This document shows, piece after piece, positions 24,297-33,093 of a stretch of DNA of 64,000 nt. The position numbers and the translations under genes were made by a program. Location: NCBI RefSeq assembly GCF_000426665.1, contig NZ_AUFU01000003.1, forward strand, positions 62,001 through 126,000. The letters run 5' to 3'. Below the pieces are notes generated by a model, which was not told the origin of the DNA, did not search any database, and worked only from the letters and a program-made list of their open reading frames with translations. Every line of letters starts with the position of its first letter. Within the stretch, counting starts at the first letter, position 1. Source of the DNA: Centipeda artemidis DSM 19719. GTDB lineage: Bacteria; Bacillota; Negativicutes; Selenomonadales; Selenomonadaceae.

Positions 24297-24310
24297 CTAA
24301 CTGATATAAT
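24282..24310 (+). promoter_or_regulatory. Predicted promoter for the small toxin mRNA
   Basis: TTGCAA, 17-base spacer, TATAAT on the plus strand. Transcription would begin near 24317 and give a 65-base leader. Confidence 0.65.
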
Positions 24311-24335
24311 ACTCGCAAAATACTGTCACAGCGGC

Positions 24336-24378
24336 AGGCGGTTTACTCTTGCCCCCATGAACCAAGAAGGGGGGTGAG
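24336..24378 (+). promoter_or_regulatory. Structured leader of the toxin mRNA hiding its ribosome-binding site
   Basis: CTC plus CCCCC (24346-24356) can pair with GGGGG plus GAG (24369-24378), which covers the AAGGGGGGTGAG Shine-Dalgarno. AGGCGGTTTAC (24336-24346) can also fold back on GTAACCGCC at the end of the ORF. A six-codon ORF (ATG at 24357) runs through the Shine-Dalgarno. Hidden ribosome-binding sites and 5'-3' fold-back are usual in type I toxin mRNAs. Confidence 0.55.
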
Positions 24379-24382
24379 CGCC

Positions 24383-24448
24383 ATGAACGAGACAAATGTA
24401 ACACTGTTGCTTTTTATCGTGCTTGTGCTGCTCTTAACAAGAAAGTAA
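24383..24448 (+). CDS. 21-residue hydrophobic peptide, candidate type I toxin
   Basis: Begins MNETNVT, has a Leu/Val/Phe/Ile core of about 11 residues (LLLFIVLVLLL) and ends TRK. That is one membrane span with a positive tail, the form of Fst/Ldr/TxpA-class toxins. AAGGGGGGTGAG lies five to eight bases ahead of the ATG. It has its own promoter and structured leader, and a convergent strong promoter lies 84 bases past its stop. No sequence family is assigned; the call rests on architecture. The alternative is a harmless small membrane peptide or an unused ORF. Confidence 0.6.
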   Translation: MNETNVTLLLFIVLVLLLTRK

Positions 24449-24478
24449 CCGCCCTCAGCTTCCAACTATAGGCGGTTA
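24446..24478. terminator. Shared hairpin at the 3' end of the toxin ORF
   Basis: TAACCGCC and GGCGGTTA make an eight-bp stem around a 17-base loop and include the toxin stop codon. The minus strand then reads CTTTCTTGTT. The plus side has no T run, so the toxin RNA may read on to a weak hairpin with TTTTC near 24495-24523. Confidence 0.55.
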
Positions 24479-24531
24479 AATCCACTTCGTATGGGGCAAA
24501 GCCGTCTGCCGACAGTGCCTTTTCTATGTTT

Positions 24532-24560
24532 ATTATAGGCTTTTCATTCGGATTCGTCAA
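24532..24560 (-). promoter_or_regulatory. Strong promoter for the antisense RNA
   Basis: Minus-strand TTGACG, exactly 17 bases, TATAAT. It is stronger than the toxin promoter and has no protein gene downstream before murI. A possible brnQ promoter on the plus strand (CCGACA, 16 bases, TATTAT at 24531-24536) overlaps it. Confidence 0.8.
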
Positions 24561-24589
24561 GTCTTTCACCGTCATGAAGCAGGAGTTTT

Positions 24590-25948
24590 ATGAAACACCG
24601 TCTGCGCAAAAAAGAGTATATGTTTGTCGCCTCTATGCTGTTCGGGCTGCTCTTCGGCGCAGGCAATCTGATCTTCCCCGCCGCGATGGGACAGGCGGCG
24701 GCGCGCGAGATGCTCCCCGCACTCGTCGGGTTCTGCATCACGGGCGTCGGTCTGCCGCTCCTCGCCGTCGCCGCGATGGGACTATCGGAGAGCGAAGACC
24801 TCTTTGCCATGGGCAGGAAGGTCGGTAATGGCTTCGCCTACTTCTTTACCTGCGCGCTCTACCTCGCGATTGGGCCTCTCTTTGCGATCCCGCGTACTGC
24901 TACCGTCTCCTTTCAGGTGGGCATCGTCCCCTTCGTCTCCCCGGAGGAGCAAAGTGCCGCACTCCTCATCTTTTCCCTGAGCTTTTTCGCCGTTACGCTC
25001 TACTTCTCCTTCCGCCCGTCCGGCATTCTGACATGGGTGGGCAAGGTGCTCACACCGCTCTTTTTATTTTTCCTCGGCATCCTCATCTGCGCCGCCGTGC
25101 TCGCTCCAATGGGCGATGCGACGGCGCTCATGCCGACCGTTGCTTACGAATCGCACAGCTTCTTCAAGGGACTGCTTGAGGGCTACAACACGATGGACGT
25201 GCTCGGCGTCCTCGCCTACGGCAACATCCTCATCCGCTCGATTCGCCTGCTCGGACTTTCTGAACCGCGCGATATTTCCTACGGGACAATCGTTTCCGGC
25301 TCGCTTGCCGCGCTCCTCATGGTCGTCATCTATGCCGCGCTCACCTACGTCGGCGCGCAGAGCCGCAGCGTTTACGGCATCGATGCGAACGGCGGCGACG
25401 TGCTCCATCACATCGCACTCCATTATTTTGGCTCGTTCGGCAGCATCCTACTCGGCATCACGATCACATTCGCCTGCCTCAAGACCTCCATCGGACTCAT
25501 CACCGCGTGCAGTACCGCGTTCGCACAGCTCTTCCCACGTGCATGCTCCTACCGCGTCTATGTAATCTTATTCTGCCTGTTCTCCTGCGCCGTCGCAAAT
25601 GTGGGGCTCAGCCGCATCATCGGCTACTCGCTGCCCGCGCTTTACTTCCTCTATCCGATCTCGATGATGCTCATCGTCCTGTGCCTGCTCGAATCACAAA
25701 TCGGCTACCGGCGCAGCGTATTCGTCTGCGGCATGATCGGCACGGGCATCGCCGCCGTGTTTGACCTCCTGCGTGCGCTGCCTCCGGGCGTGCAGGAAAT
25801 CATACCTGCCTGTGCCGCGCTCCGCGCTACGGGCGACATGCTCCCCTTTGCCGCGCTCGGCATGGGATGGGCGCTCCCCGCCGTCGTCGGTACATTGTTC
25901 GGTTACCTTCTCTCATTGCGCAAAAGCGGATTGCCGCCTGCGAAATAA
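24590..25948 (+). CDS. brnQ: Branched-chain amino acid:cation symporter BrnQ
   Basis: 452 residues, about 12 membrane segments. LIVCS family start: LRKKEYMFVASMLFGLLFGA then GNLIFPAAMGQ, with IGPLFAIPRTATVSF near 100. Takes up Leu/Ile/Val with Na+ or H+. GCAGGAG precedes the ATG. It runs opposite to the murI operon and shares the upstream region with the antisense RNA promoter. Confidence 0.93.
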   Translation: MKHRLRKKEYMFVASMLFGLLFGAGNLIFPAAMGQAAAREMLPALVGFCITGVGLPLLAVAAMGLSESEDLFAMGRKVGNGFAYFFTCALYLAIGPLFAIPRTATVSFQVGIVPFVSPEEQSAALLIFSLSFFAVTLYFSFRPSGILTWVGKVLTPLFLFFLGILICAAVLAPMGDATALMPTVAYESHSFFKGLLEGYNTMDVLGVLAYGNILIRSIRLLGLSEPRDISYGTIVSGSLAALLMVVIYAALTYVGAQSRSVYGIDANGGDVLHHIALHYFGSFGSILLGITITFACLKTSIGLITACSTAFAQLFPRACSYRVYVILFCLFSCAVANVGLSRIIGYSLPALYFLYPISMMLIVLCLLESQIGYRRSVFVCGMIGTGIAAVFDLLRALPPGVQEIIPACAALRATGDMLPFAALGMGWALPAVVGTLFGYLLSLRKSGLPPAK

Positions 25949-25968
25949 TTTTCCCCGGTGCGCGCCTA

Positions 25969-25998
25969 TTGACAGGAATCGCCCCTCTTTGCTAAAAT
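25969..25998 (+). promoter_or_regulatory. Promoter for tRNA-Ser
   Basis: Perfect TTGACA, 18-base spacer, TGCTAAAAT (extended -10), 17 bases ahead of the tRNA. Confidence 0.8.
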
Positions 25999-26014
25999 AA
26001 AGACCGTTTCCCCC

Positions 26015-26103
<89 letters not shown>

Positions 26104-26113
26104 TATGAAGACG

Positions 26114-26162
26114 AAAAACGGGGCTGATGTACGAATGGACATCGTACATCAGCCCCGTTTTT
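26114..26162. terminator. Bidirectional terminator between tRNA-Ser and upp
   Basis: A perfect 21-bp inverted repeat (arms 26114-26134 and 26142-26162) with A and T runs on both outer ends and a seven-base loop. Serves the tRNA on the plus strand and upp on the minus strand. Confidence 0.92.
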
Positions 26163-26176
26163 GTTATATGAACACT

Positions 26177-26869
<693 letters not shown>

Positions 26870-26890
26870 TCATACGTCAAAACCGGCATT

Positions 26891-28138
26891 TTATTCATAC
26901 AGCGGGTATTTTTTGCAAAGGACGTCGACGCGCGCGCGCGCTTCGGTGCGGCGGCTCTCGTCTGCCGGCGCATCCAGCACATGTGCAATGATGCGCGCCA
27001 CTTCGCGCATATCTTCCTCTTTGAATCCGCGCGTGGTGAGCGCGGGCGAGCCGAGACGGATGCCGCTCGTGACGAACGGACTGCGCGGCTCAAACGGAAT
27101 GGTATTGCGGTTCGCCGTGATATTGACCTCATCGAGGAGATTCTGCGCTTCCTTGCCCGTGATGTCCTTGCTCGTAAGATCGACGAGCATGACGTGTGTA
27201 TCCGTGCCGCCCGAGACGATGCGGTAACTACGCTGCATGAGTTCGTCCGCGAGTGCGGCGGCGTTCTTTACGACCTGTGCGCCGTATTCCTTGAACGAGG
27301 GCTGCAGAGCTTCGCCGAGCGCGACTGCCTTTGCCGCGATGACGTGCATCAGGGGACCTCCCTGAATGCCGGGGAATACCGCCTTATTGATCTTCGCGCC
27401 GAGCGCCTCATCGCGCCCGAGGATCATGCCGCCGCGAGGTCCGCGCAGCGTCTTGTGTGTGGTCGTGGTCACGATGTCCGCATGGGGGACAGGGCTCGGA
27501 TGCTCTCCTGCGGCAACAAGTCCCGCGATGTGCGCCATGTCGACCATGAAATACGCGCCGACCTTCTTTGCAATCGCACCGATGCGCTCAAAGTCGATGA
27601 TGCGCGCGTAGGCGGACGCGCCCGCGATGATCATCTTCGGACGGTGCTCTTCGGCGAGACGTTCGAGCGCCGTATAGTCGATGCGCTCGGTTTCCTTATC
27701 GACGCCGTAGGGGATGACCTTGAAATACGAGCCGGAGATGTTGACGGGGCTGCCATGTGTCAGATGCCCACCGTCCGTGAGGTTCATGCCGAGAATCGTA
27801 TCGCCCGGCGAGAGAAGTGCAAAGAACACCGCCATGTTCGCCTGTGCCCCAGAATGCGGCTGGACGTTCGCCCACGCGGCGCCGAACAGCTCCTTCGCGC
27901 GGTCGATCGCAAGCTGTTCCACGATATCAACGTATTCGCAGCCGCCATAGTAGCGCTTGCCGGGGTAGCCCTCGGCATATTTGTTCGTGAGAACGCTCCC
28001 CTGCGCCTCCATGACCGCGCGGCTGACGATGTTCTCCGAGGCGATCAGCTCGAGCTTCGTCCGCTGACGGTTCAGCTCCTTTTCGATTGCCTCAAATGCC
28101 TGCGCGTCCGCCTGTGCGAGACTGTCCATCATGCTCAT
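26891..28138 (-). CDS. glyA: Serine hydroxymethyltransferase
   Basis: 415 residues. Interconverts serine and glycine with tetrahydrofolate. The PLP-lysine segment [15 protein letters not shown] near 223-237 and [20 protein letters not shown] near 52-71 are diagnostic. AAGGAG precedes the ATG. It is 12 bases after rpiB. Confidence 0.97.
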   Translation of the reverse strand: MSMMDSLAQADAQAFEAIEKELNRQRTKLELIASENIVSRAVMEAQGSVLTNKYAEGYPGKRYYGGCEYVDIVEQLAIDRAKELFGAAWANVQPHSGAQANMAVFFALLSPGDTILGMNLTDGGHLTHGSPVNISGSYFKVIPYGVDKETERIDYTALERLAEEHRPKMIIAGASAYARIIDFERIGAIAKKVGAYFMVDMAHIAGLVAAGEHPSPVPHADIVTTTTHKTLRGPRGGMILGRDEALGAKINKAVFPGIQGGPLMHVIAAKAVALGEALQPSFKEYGAQVVKNAAALADELMQRSYRIVSGGTDTHVMLVDLTSKDITGKEAQNLLDEVNITANRNTIPFEPRSPFVTSGIRLGSPALTTRGFKEEDMREVARIIAHVLDAPADESRRTEARARVDVLCKKYPLYE

Positions 28139-28150
28139 GCAAAATTCTCC

Positions 28151-28600
28151 TTACGCTTCCTTATTCTCCAGTGCCATTATCTTCTCGATGCGCCGCATGT
28201 GGCGCCCGCCCTCGAACTCCGTGCGCATCCACGCGCGCACAATCTCGCCCGCCGGGCCAAAGCCGAGCACGCGCCCGCCGAGGACGAGCACGTTCGCATC
28301 GTTGTGCCGCCGCGACATCATCGCCGTGTAGACATCGCCGCAGAGCGCGGCGCGGATGCCGTCGATCTTATTCGCCGCGATCGAGATGCCGACGCCCGTG
28401 CCGCAGAGCAGGATGCCGCGGTCGGCGCGCCCGCTCGTAACGTCTGCGCAGACCTCGAGCGCGATGTCCGGGTAGTCCACCGCGTCCCTGCCGAACGTCC
28501 CTACATCCTTTACGTGTACGCCGTCGAACTCACGGAGCACCATCTTAACCTCGTCTTTGAGCTCCACTGCGCCATGATCGCTGCCGATCGTGATGTTCAT
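28151..28600 (-). CDS. rpiB: Ribose-5-phosphate isomerase B
   Basis: 149 residues from MNITIGSDHGAVELKDEV. RpiB marks: SDHGA with the active-site region, DYPDIALEVC, RGILLCGTGVGISIAANK and the conserved NVLVLGGRVLG. Pentose phosphate pathway. AAAGGAGG precedes the ATG. First gene of rpiB-glyA-upp. Confidence 0.95.
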   Translation of the reverse strand: MNITIGSDHGAVELKDEVKMVLREFDGVHVKDVGTFGRDAVDYPDIALEVCADVTSGRADRGILLCGTGVGISIAANKIDGIRAALCGDVYTAMMSRRHNDANVLVLGGRVLGFGPAGEIVRAWMRTEFEGGRHMRRIEKIMALENKEA

Positions 28601-28636
28601 AGGAACTTCCTCCTTTTCGATCTCTTATTTCTTGGT

Positions 28637-28665
28637 ATTTTAGCACAAAATTCTTAAAAAAAACA
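28637..28665 (-). promoter_or_regulatory. Predicted extended -10 promoter for rpiB-glyA-upp
   Basis: Minus-strand TGCTAAAAT with a T-rich but non-consensus -35 region (TGTTTT). A T8 run near 28655 could also end the znuB transcript, but I see no good stem ahead of it. Confidence 0.4.
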
Positions 28666-28680
28666 GAGTTTTGCCGCCCG

Positions 28681-29523
28681 TCACCGCCGATACCGCGCAC
28701 GCACGGTGAGCGAGAGGAAAAAGAGGATCGACGCCGTCGCCACGATGGACGCGCCCGCCGCGATGCCGAGCGTGTAGGCAAAGAACAATCCCGCGAGCCC
28801 CGAGACGAGCGCGGCGGCGACGGAGAGGATATGGTACTCCTTCACGTTTCGGGCGAGGTTGCGCGCCGCCGCGCCCGGCAGAACAAGGAGCGCGTTGATG
28901 ATGAGGATGCCGACCCACTGGATGCTGACGGCAACGACGACGGCGAGCAGGACGGCGAACGCTGCCTCGACGGTAAAGACCGAGACGCCCCTGCTGCGCG
29001 CAAAGGACGGATTCACCGAGAGGAGCAGCAGTCGGTTAAAGAGCAGCGCCCAGCCGCAGACGACGAGCACATCCACGACGAGCAGCCCCGCGAGATCGGC
29101 GGGCGTGATGCTCAATATATCCCCGATGAGAAACGGCGAGTATTTCGAAAATCCCCCGCCCCTGCTCATCAGCATCAGCCCGATCGCAATCGCACTCGAG
29201 GAAAAGACGCCGATGACGGTGTCCGCCGACGCCGCCGTCCGCCGCTTGATGTAGGTGATGAGAAGCGCAAACGCCGCGGAAAAAATCACGAGCGCGGCGA
29301 GCGGCGAGACGAGCCCGACGATCGTGCCGACGGCGATGCCCGTGAACGCTCCATGTCCGAGCGAGTCCGAGAAGAACGCCATGCGGCTCGAGACGACCAT
29401 CGTGCTGAGCAGCCCAAAGAGCGGCGTCATGAGGAGCACCGCGAGCAGCGCATTTTTCATGAACGTATAGGAAATCCACGAGAACGGGAGCGCCGTCTCC
29501 ATCGCATGATAGATCAGTTCCAT
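28681..29523 (-). CDS. znuB: Metal ABC transporter permease (ZnuB/TroC family)
   Basis: 280 residues, eight or so membrane segments. Family marks: FFSDSLGHGAFTGIAVG near 51-67 and GVSVFTVEAAFAVLLAVVV, then VGILIINALLVLPGAAARN near 203. Imports Zn2+ or Mn2+. The start overlaps the ATPase stop by ten bases. No binding-protein gene (ZnuA) is in the window, so it must be encoded elsewhere. Confidence 0.88.
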   Translation of the reverse strand: MELIYHAMETALPFSWISYTFMKNALLAVLLMTPLFGLLSTMVVSSRMAFFSDSLGHGAFTGIAVGTIVGLVSPLAALVIFSAAFALLITYIKRRTAASADTVIGVFSSSAIAIGLMLMSRGGGFSKYSPFLIGDILSITPADLAGLLVVDVLVVCGWALLFNRLLLLSVNPSFARSRGVSVFTVEAAFAVLLAVVVAVSIQWVGILIINALLVLPGAAARNLARNVKEYHILSVAAALVSGLAGLFFAYTLGIAAGASIVATASILFFLSLTVRARYRR

Positions 29524-30320
29524 GCCGCTCCCTCCTCCCGCGCGGCGCAGAGATGCCGCACATCCGGCAGAATGCCGAAGATCTGCTCCATCTGCGGGTC
29601 GGCAAAGACCTCCGCGGGCGTCCCTGCCGCCGCAATCCCGCGGTTCATCAGCACGACGCGGTCAGCATGGCGCGCGACCATGCCGAGATCATGCGAGATG
29701 AGGAGGATGGCAAGATCCTCCTGCGCGCGCAGCTCTGCAACGATGTCGTAAAAGAGTGTCAGCCCGCTCCGATCGACGCCCGAGACCGGCTCGTCGAGCA
29801 GGAGCAGGTTCGGCATGGGATCGAGCGCGAGCGCGAGGAGCACGCGCTGGAGTTCTCCGCCCGAGAGCGCGCCGAGCCGCCGGTCGATGAGGTGCGCCGC
29901 CCGGACGCGGGCGAGACTCTTCTCCGCGCGCACGCGGCAGCGTCCCGCGCCGCACAGCCAGACGGGACGCCGCGTCAGGCACGCCATGAAGAGATCCATG
30001 ACGCTCGTCGGCGCGCTGACGTCGAACCGCAGGTACTGCGGCACATAGCCGATGACGGGTTTCCCCGCCCGCCGATCGTCCGCGTCGACGAAACGCAGCG
30101 TCCCCGTGTGCGGCACCTCGCCGAGGACGGCGCGCAGGAGCGTGCTCTTGCCCGCACCGTTGGGACCGATGACTGCCGTCAGCTCGCCGCAGTGGATGTG
30201 CAGATTGACATGCGAAAAGACTTCAAACATCCCGAACGAGACGCCGAAGTCTTCGATTTTGGTGCAGCAAAAATTCGCGCAGCCCGCCGCCGCACCTCTC
30301 TGATGAAAAAAGCGTTGCAT
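29514..30320 (-). CDS. znuC: Metal ABC transporter ATP-binding protein (ZnuC family)
   Basis: 268 residues. Walker A GPNGAGKST near 53, signature LSGGELQR near 153, Walker B LLLLDEP near 174, switch His in ISHDLGM. The N-terminus has a cysteine-rich piece GCANFCCTKIEDF (residues 13-25) and a VNLHIHCGELT segment just before Walker A. These add four Cys and two His not typical of other ABC ATPases and could bind metal. GGAAT lies before the ATG. It is 19 bases after the ABC-2 permease. Confidence 0.88.
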   Translation of the reverse strand: MQRFFHQRGAAAGCANFCCTKIEDFGVSFGMFEVFSHVNLHIHCGELTAVIGPNGAGKSTLLRAVLGEVPHTGTLRFVDADDRRAGKPVIGYVPQYLRFDVSAPTSVMDLFMACLTRRPVWLCGAGRCRVRAEKSLARVRAAHLIDRRLGALSGGELQRVLLALALDPMPNLLLLDEPVSGVDRSGLTLFYDIVAELRAQEDLAILLISHDLGMVARHADRVVLMNRGIAAAGTPAEVFADPQMEQIFGILPDVRHLCAAREEGAAWN

Positions 30321-30339
30321 GGGTATTCCTTACTAGAGT

Positions 30340-31077
30340 TTAGTCCGTGAGACGCCGAAATTTCCATGTGCCGAGCCACAGCCCAAAGAGCGCATATGCC
30401 GCGACCACCGCAAGCGACAGCGCGGAGAACTCGCCCGTCCCGCCGAGCGAGCGCAGGAGATGACTCGTATGCGTCAGCGGCAGGATCTCGACAAGCCACC
30501 GCACGATGTCCGGCAGCGCGCCCGTCGAGAAGAACGTCCCGCAGAGAAAGGACATCGGCATGAGGATGTAGAGGTTGACCTGCCCCATTTCCTCATAGGT
30601 CGTGATATACATCGCCGCGAGGAAGCCGACCTCGGCGAAGATCATGCAGTTCATGATGAGGACGAGCACAAAGAGCGGCGTGATCGCAAAATGTGCGCCG
30701 AAGAGACAGCTGAGCGCGATGATGATAACCGAGGAGATCATCCCGCGCAGCACCGCCCCCGCAACCTTGCCGATGACAAACGCATCGGGGCGAATCGGCG
30801 CAATTAAATATTCTTCAAGACTCCGGTGGTACATGCGCTCCGCGTGCACCGAGATGATGCCGTTAAAACTGACGTTCATGGAGTTCATCGCGAGCAGCCC
30901 CGGCACGAGGAAGTCGAGGTACGACCCGCTCCCGACGTCGATGCTTCGCCCCAGCCCCCAGCCGAACGCGATGAGGAACATGAACGGCGAAACCATCCGG
31001 CTCAGCACATATTTCACAAGGCGGCGCCGCAGGACAATCCAGTCCCGCCAGAACACAGTCCAAATATCGCCGCACAT
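30340..31077 (-). CDS. ABC-2 type transporter permease
   Basis: About 245 residues, six membrane segments: VSPFMFLIAFGWGLG near 26, LVPGLLAMNSMNVSFNG near 55, then ISSVIIIALSCLFGAH, FVLVLIMNCMIFAEVGFLAA, ILMPMSFLCGTFFS, and a C-terminal span. The ATG at 31077 overlaps the ATPase stop by one base (TGATG) and has AAGGAGGG upstream; the longer frame to 31239 is an Arg/Ala-rich shadow. Probably exports a lipid, drug or polysaccharide; the substrate is unknown. Confidence 0.88.
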   Translation of the reverse strand: MCGDIWTVFWRDWIVLRRRLVKYVLSRMVSPFMFLIAFGWGLGRSIDVGSGSYLDFLVPGLLAMNSMNVSFNGIISVHAERMYHRSLEEYLIAPIRPDAFVIGKVAGAVLRGMISSVIIIALSCLFGAHFAITPLFVLVLIMNCMIFAEVGFLAAMYITTYEEMGQVNLYILMPMSFLCGTFFSTGALPDIVRWLVEILPLTHTSHLLRSLGGTGEFSALSLAVVAAYALFGLWLGTWKFRRLTD

Positions 31078-31964
31078 CAGAGTCCCTCCTTTCGCCCCGT
31101 CAGCTCGATGAACACGTCCTCGAGATTTGTCGGGCGCAGGAGCACGCGCCGCATCCGCTCTTCGAGGAGACGCACATGCGCGCGTGCCTCCTCGCGCGTG
31201 TGGAAGAACCGATAGGCACGCCCGCCCTCTTCGTCCCACTCCACGGCAAAGTCGCCGAGATGCGCGCAGAAATCGCGCGGCGTCCGCAAGTCGACGAGCA
31301 GCCCCTTATTGATGATGGCGACACGGTCGCAGAGCGCTTCCGCCTCCTCGATATAATGCGTCGTCAGGAATACCGTCACCCCGCGCCGCGCGAGCTCGCG
31401 CACAAAGTCCCAAATGCGGCGGCGAATCTGCGGGTCAAGCGCGACCGTCGGCTCGTCGAGGAAGAGCACCTGCGGCTCGTGGATCAGCGCGCGCGCAATG
31501 AGCAGGCGGCGGCTCATGCCGCCCGAGAGACGGCGCACACCGTCGTTGCGTACCTCCGTCAGAGACATCTCGGCAAGCAGACGCTCGATGCGCGCTGTCC
31601 GCTCCGCCGCCCCAATATGATGGAGACGCGCGTGCAGCTCCATGTTCTGCCAGACGCTCAGCTCCTGGTCAAAATTCACATGCTGCGGCACAACGCCGAT
31701 GCGCTCCTTGATCGCCTGCGCGTCCGTCTCCGGATTTCGCCCGCCGATACGAATGCGCCCGCTCGTCGGGCGCGTCTGCATCGTGAGCATCCGGATGATG
31801 GTCGTCTTGCCCGCGCCGTTTGGCCCTAGCAGTCCGAACACCTCGCCCGCGCCGACCGAGAGAGAGACGCCTGCGACGGCAGTCTTCCACGATTTTTCCT
31901 GTGCTTCGTTCGTATGGGGAAATTTTTTAACGAGATCCTCCATCTCGATCATCATATCGCTCAT
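31077..31964 (-). CDS. ABC-2 type transporter ATP-binding protein
   Basis: 295 residues. Walker A GPNGAGKTT near 49, signature LSGGMSRR near 144, Walker B VLFLDEPT near 165, switch TTHYIEEAE. The C-terminal 80 residues (FAVEWDEEGGRAYRFF, then NLEDVFIELTGR) are the accessory domain of DrrA/CcmA-type exporters. Works with the permease that overlaps its stop. Confidence 0.92.
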   Translation of the reverse strand: MSDMMIEMEDLVKKFPHTNEAQEKSWKTAVAGVSLSVGAGEVFGLLGPNGAGKTTIIRMLTMQTRPTSGRIRIGGRNPETDAQAIKERIGVVPQHVNFDQELSVWQNMELHARLHHIGAAERTARIERLLAEMSLTEVRNDGVRRLSGGMSRRLLIARALIHEPQVLFLDEPTVALDPQIRRRIWDFVRELARRGVTVFLTTHYIEEAEALCDRVAIINKGLLVDLRTPRDFCAHLGDFAVEWDEEGGRAYRFFHTREEARAHVRLLEERMRRVLLRPTNLEDVFIELTGRKEGL

Positions 31965-31970
31965 GACGCA

Positions 31971-32957
31971 CTAGTCCGCGCGGAACTGGATGCCCGCCAA
32001 ATGGCGTGCCTTCTCCATCACTGCCATGACCTCGCGCGTTGTGCGCAGTCCCTCCTCCACGCGTGCATATTCGTCCCGCGCGTAGATACTGCGGAATGCC
32101 TCGAACTCGTGCGTCATGCGGTGTGCGTGTCGGTTCAGCGTATGCGTCTCAGGCGCGGCGCCGCGCAGGCATACCGTATAGGAGGCGAGTTCGTTCGGCG
32201 TCCCGTCGGCACGCAGCCACCCCGCCTCACCCTGTACCATGAAAAAGGACGGACTCGCGCTGTCCTTCGCCGCCGTGAGCGTCGCGAAAAACCCGTCATA
32301 TCGCAGCGTCATAACCCCCGAGGTATCGATGCCGTTAAAGCCGATATTTGCAGTATAGGCAGCGCTCTGCGGACGACCAAACATAGAGATAATGAGTTCC
32401 AAATTATATACATTGAGATCATAGAGTGCGCCGCCCGAACATGCAGGATCGAACGCGGGCGCGACGTCCCGCGCGAGATAGCGGTCATAGCGGCTCGAAT
32501 ACTGGGAGAAATTTGCCTGTACTGCACGGACAAGCCCGAGATGCGGCAGCGCCTTGAGGAGCCCCTCGTAGTTCGGCAGGAACAGCGGCGTAACCGCCTC
32601 GAAAACGAAGCGGCGCCCGGCACGCGCGCGCGCGATCAGCTCTTCCGCCTCAGCGAGCGTCGACGTGAACGGTTTCTCGACGATCACATGCCAGCCCGAC
32701 TCGACGGCGCGCCGCGCATAGTCAAAATGCGCGCTGTTGACGATGCCGAGATAGACAAAATTCGCTATATGTGACCGGAGCATTTCTTCATAGTCCGTCA
32801 TGACCTGCGCGATACCAAACTCACGCGCGAGCTCCGCAGCTTTTTCTCTGCTGTGCGGACGCGCGCAGATGCACACGACCTCGATGCCCTGCACGGCACG
32901 CAGCGCGACGAGAGCCTCGCGCGCGATCATCCCTGTGCCGACGATTGAAAGTTTCAT
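31971..32957 (-). CDS. Gfo/Idh/MocA family oxidoreductase
   Basis: 328 residues. N-terminal Rossmann motif IVGTGMIAREAL near 4-15, the EKPFTSTLAEAEELI motif near 93-107 with the conserved Lys-Pro, and a C-terminal alpha/beta substrate domain (DLNVYNLELIISMFG). NAD(P)-dependent sugar or related oxidoreductase; substrate unknown. It leads the operon with the ABC-2 and metal transporter genes, six bases ahead of the ATPase. Confidence 0.88.
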   Translation of the reverse strand: MKLSIVGTGMIAREALVALRAVQGIEVVCICARPHSREKAAELAREFGIAQVMTDYEEMLRSHIANFVYLGIVNSAHFDYARRAVESGWHVIVEKPFTSTLAEAEELIARARAGRRFVFEAVTPLFLPNYEGLLKALPHLGLVRAVQANFSQYSSRYDRYLARDVAPAFDPACSGGALYDLNVYNLELIISMFGRPQSAAYTANIGFNGIDTSGVMTLRYDGFFATLTAAKDSASPSFFMVQGEAGWLRADGTPNELASYTVCLRGAAPETHTLNRHAHRMTHEFEAFRSIYARDEYARVEEGLRTTREVMAVMEKARHLAGIQFRAD

Positions 32958-32989
32958 CCGTAAACTCCTTTGTATACGATAGATACTTT

Positions 32990-33018
32990 ATTATAGCAGG
33001 GTGGGCGCGAAAAATGAA
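32990..33018 (-). promoter_or_regulatory. Predicted promoter for the Gfo/Idh-ABC operon
   Basis: Minus-strand TTCATT, 17-base spacer, TGCTATAAT: perfect -10 with extended TGC, weak -35. Confidence 0.55.
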
Positions 33019-33027
33019 GAGCGCAGC

Positions 33028-33062
33028 AAAAAAGAGCCGCCGCACGCACTGTGCAGCAGCCC
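33028..33062 (-). terminator. Terminator after cbiK
   Basis: On the minus strand GGGCTGCTGCAC pairs with GTGCGGCGGCTC over 12 bp with three G-U pairs, then TTTTTT. Ten bases separate it from the -35 of the next promoter. Confidence 0.85.
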
Positions 33063-33093
33063 GATTTTATCTCTATATACTTAGATACTTATC

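Larger units (their letters stand above)
24270..24525 (-). ncRNA. Predicted antisense RNA to the toxin mRNA
   Basis: Starts about seven bases after the -10 at 24532-24537. A short form would end at the hairpin 24446-24478 (about 80 nt). If it reads through, it ends at the otherwise unexplained terminator at 24268-24296 (about 255 nt) and covers the whole toxin mRNA. AGGCGGTT occurs as a direct repeat at 24336 and 24470, so the antisense RNA also carries the complement of the toxin leader, as in Fst/par loci. No ORF is seen in it. Confidence 0.5.

Noticed and set aside
31078-31239. Longer start for the ABC-2 permease
   Set aside because: The extra residues are an Arg/Ala-rich shadow of the ATPase gene; the ATG at 31077 has AAGGAGGG and TGATG coupling.
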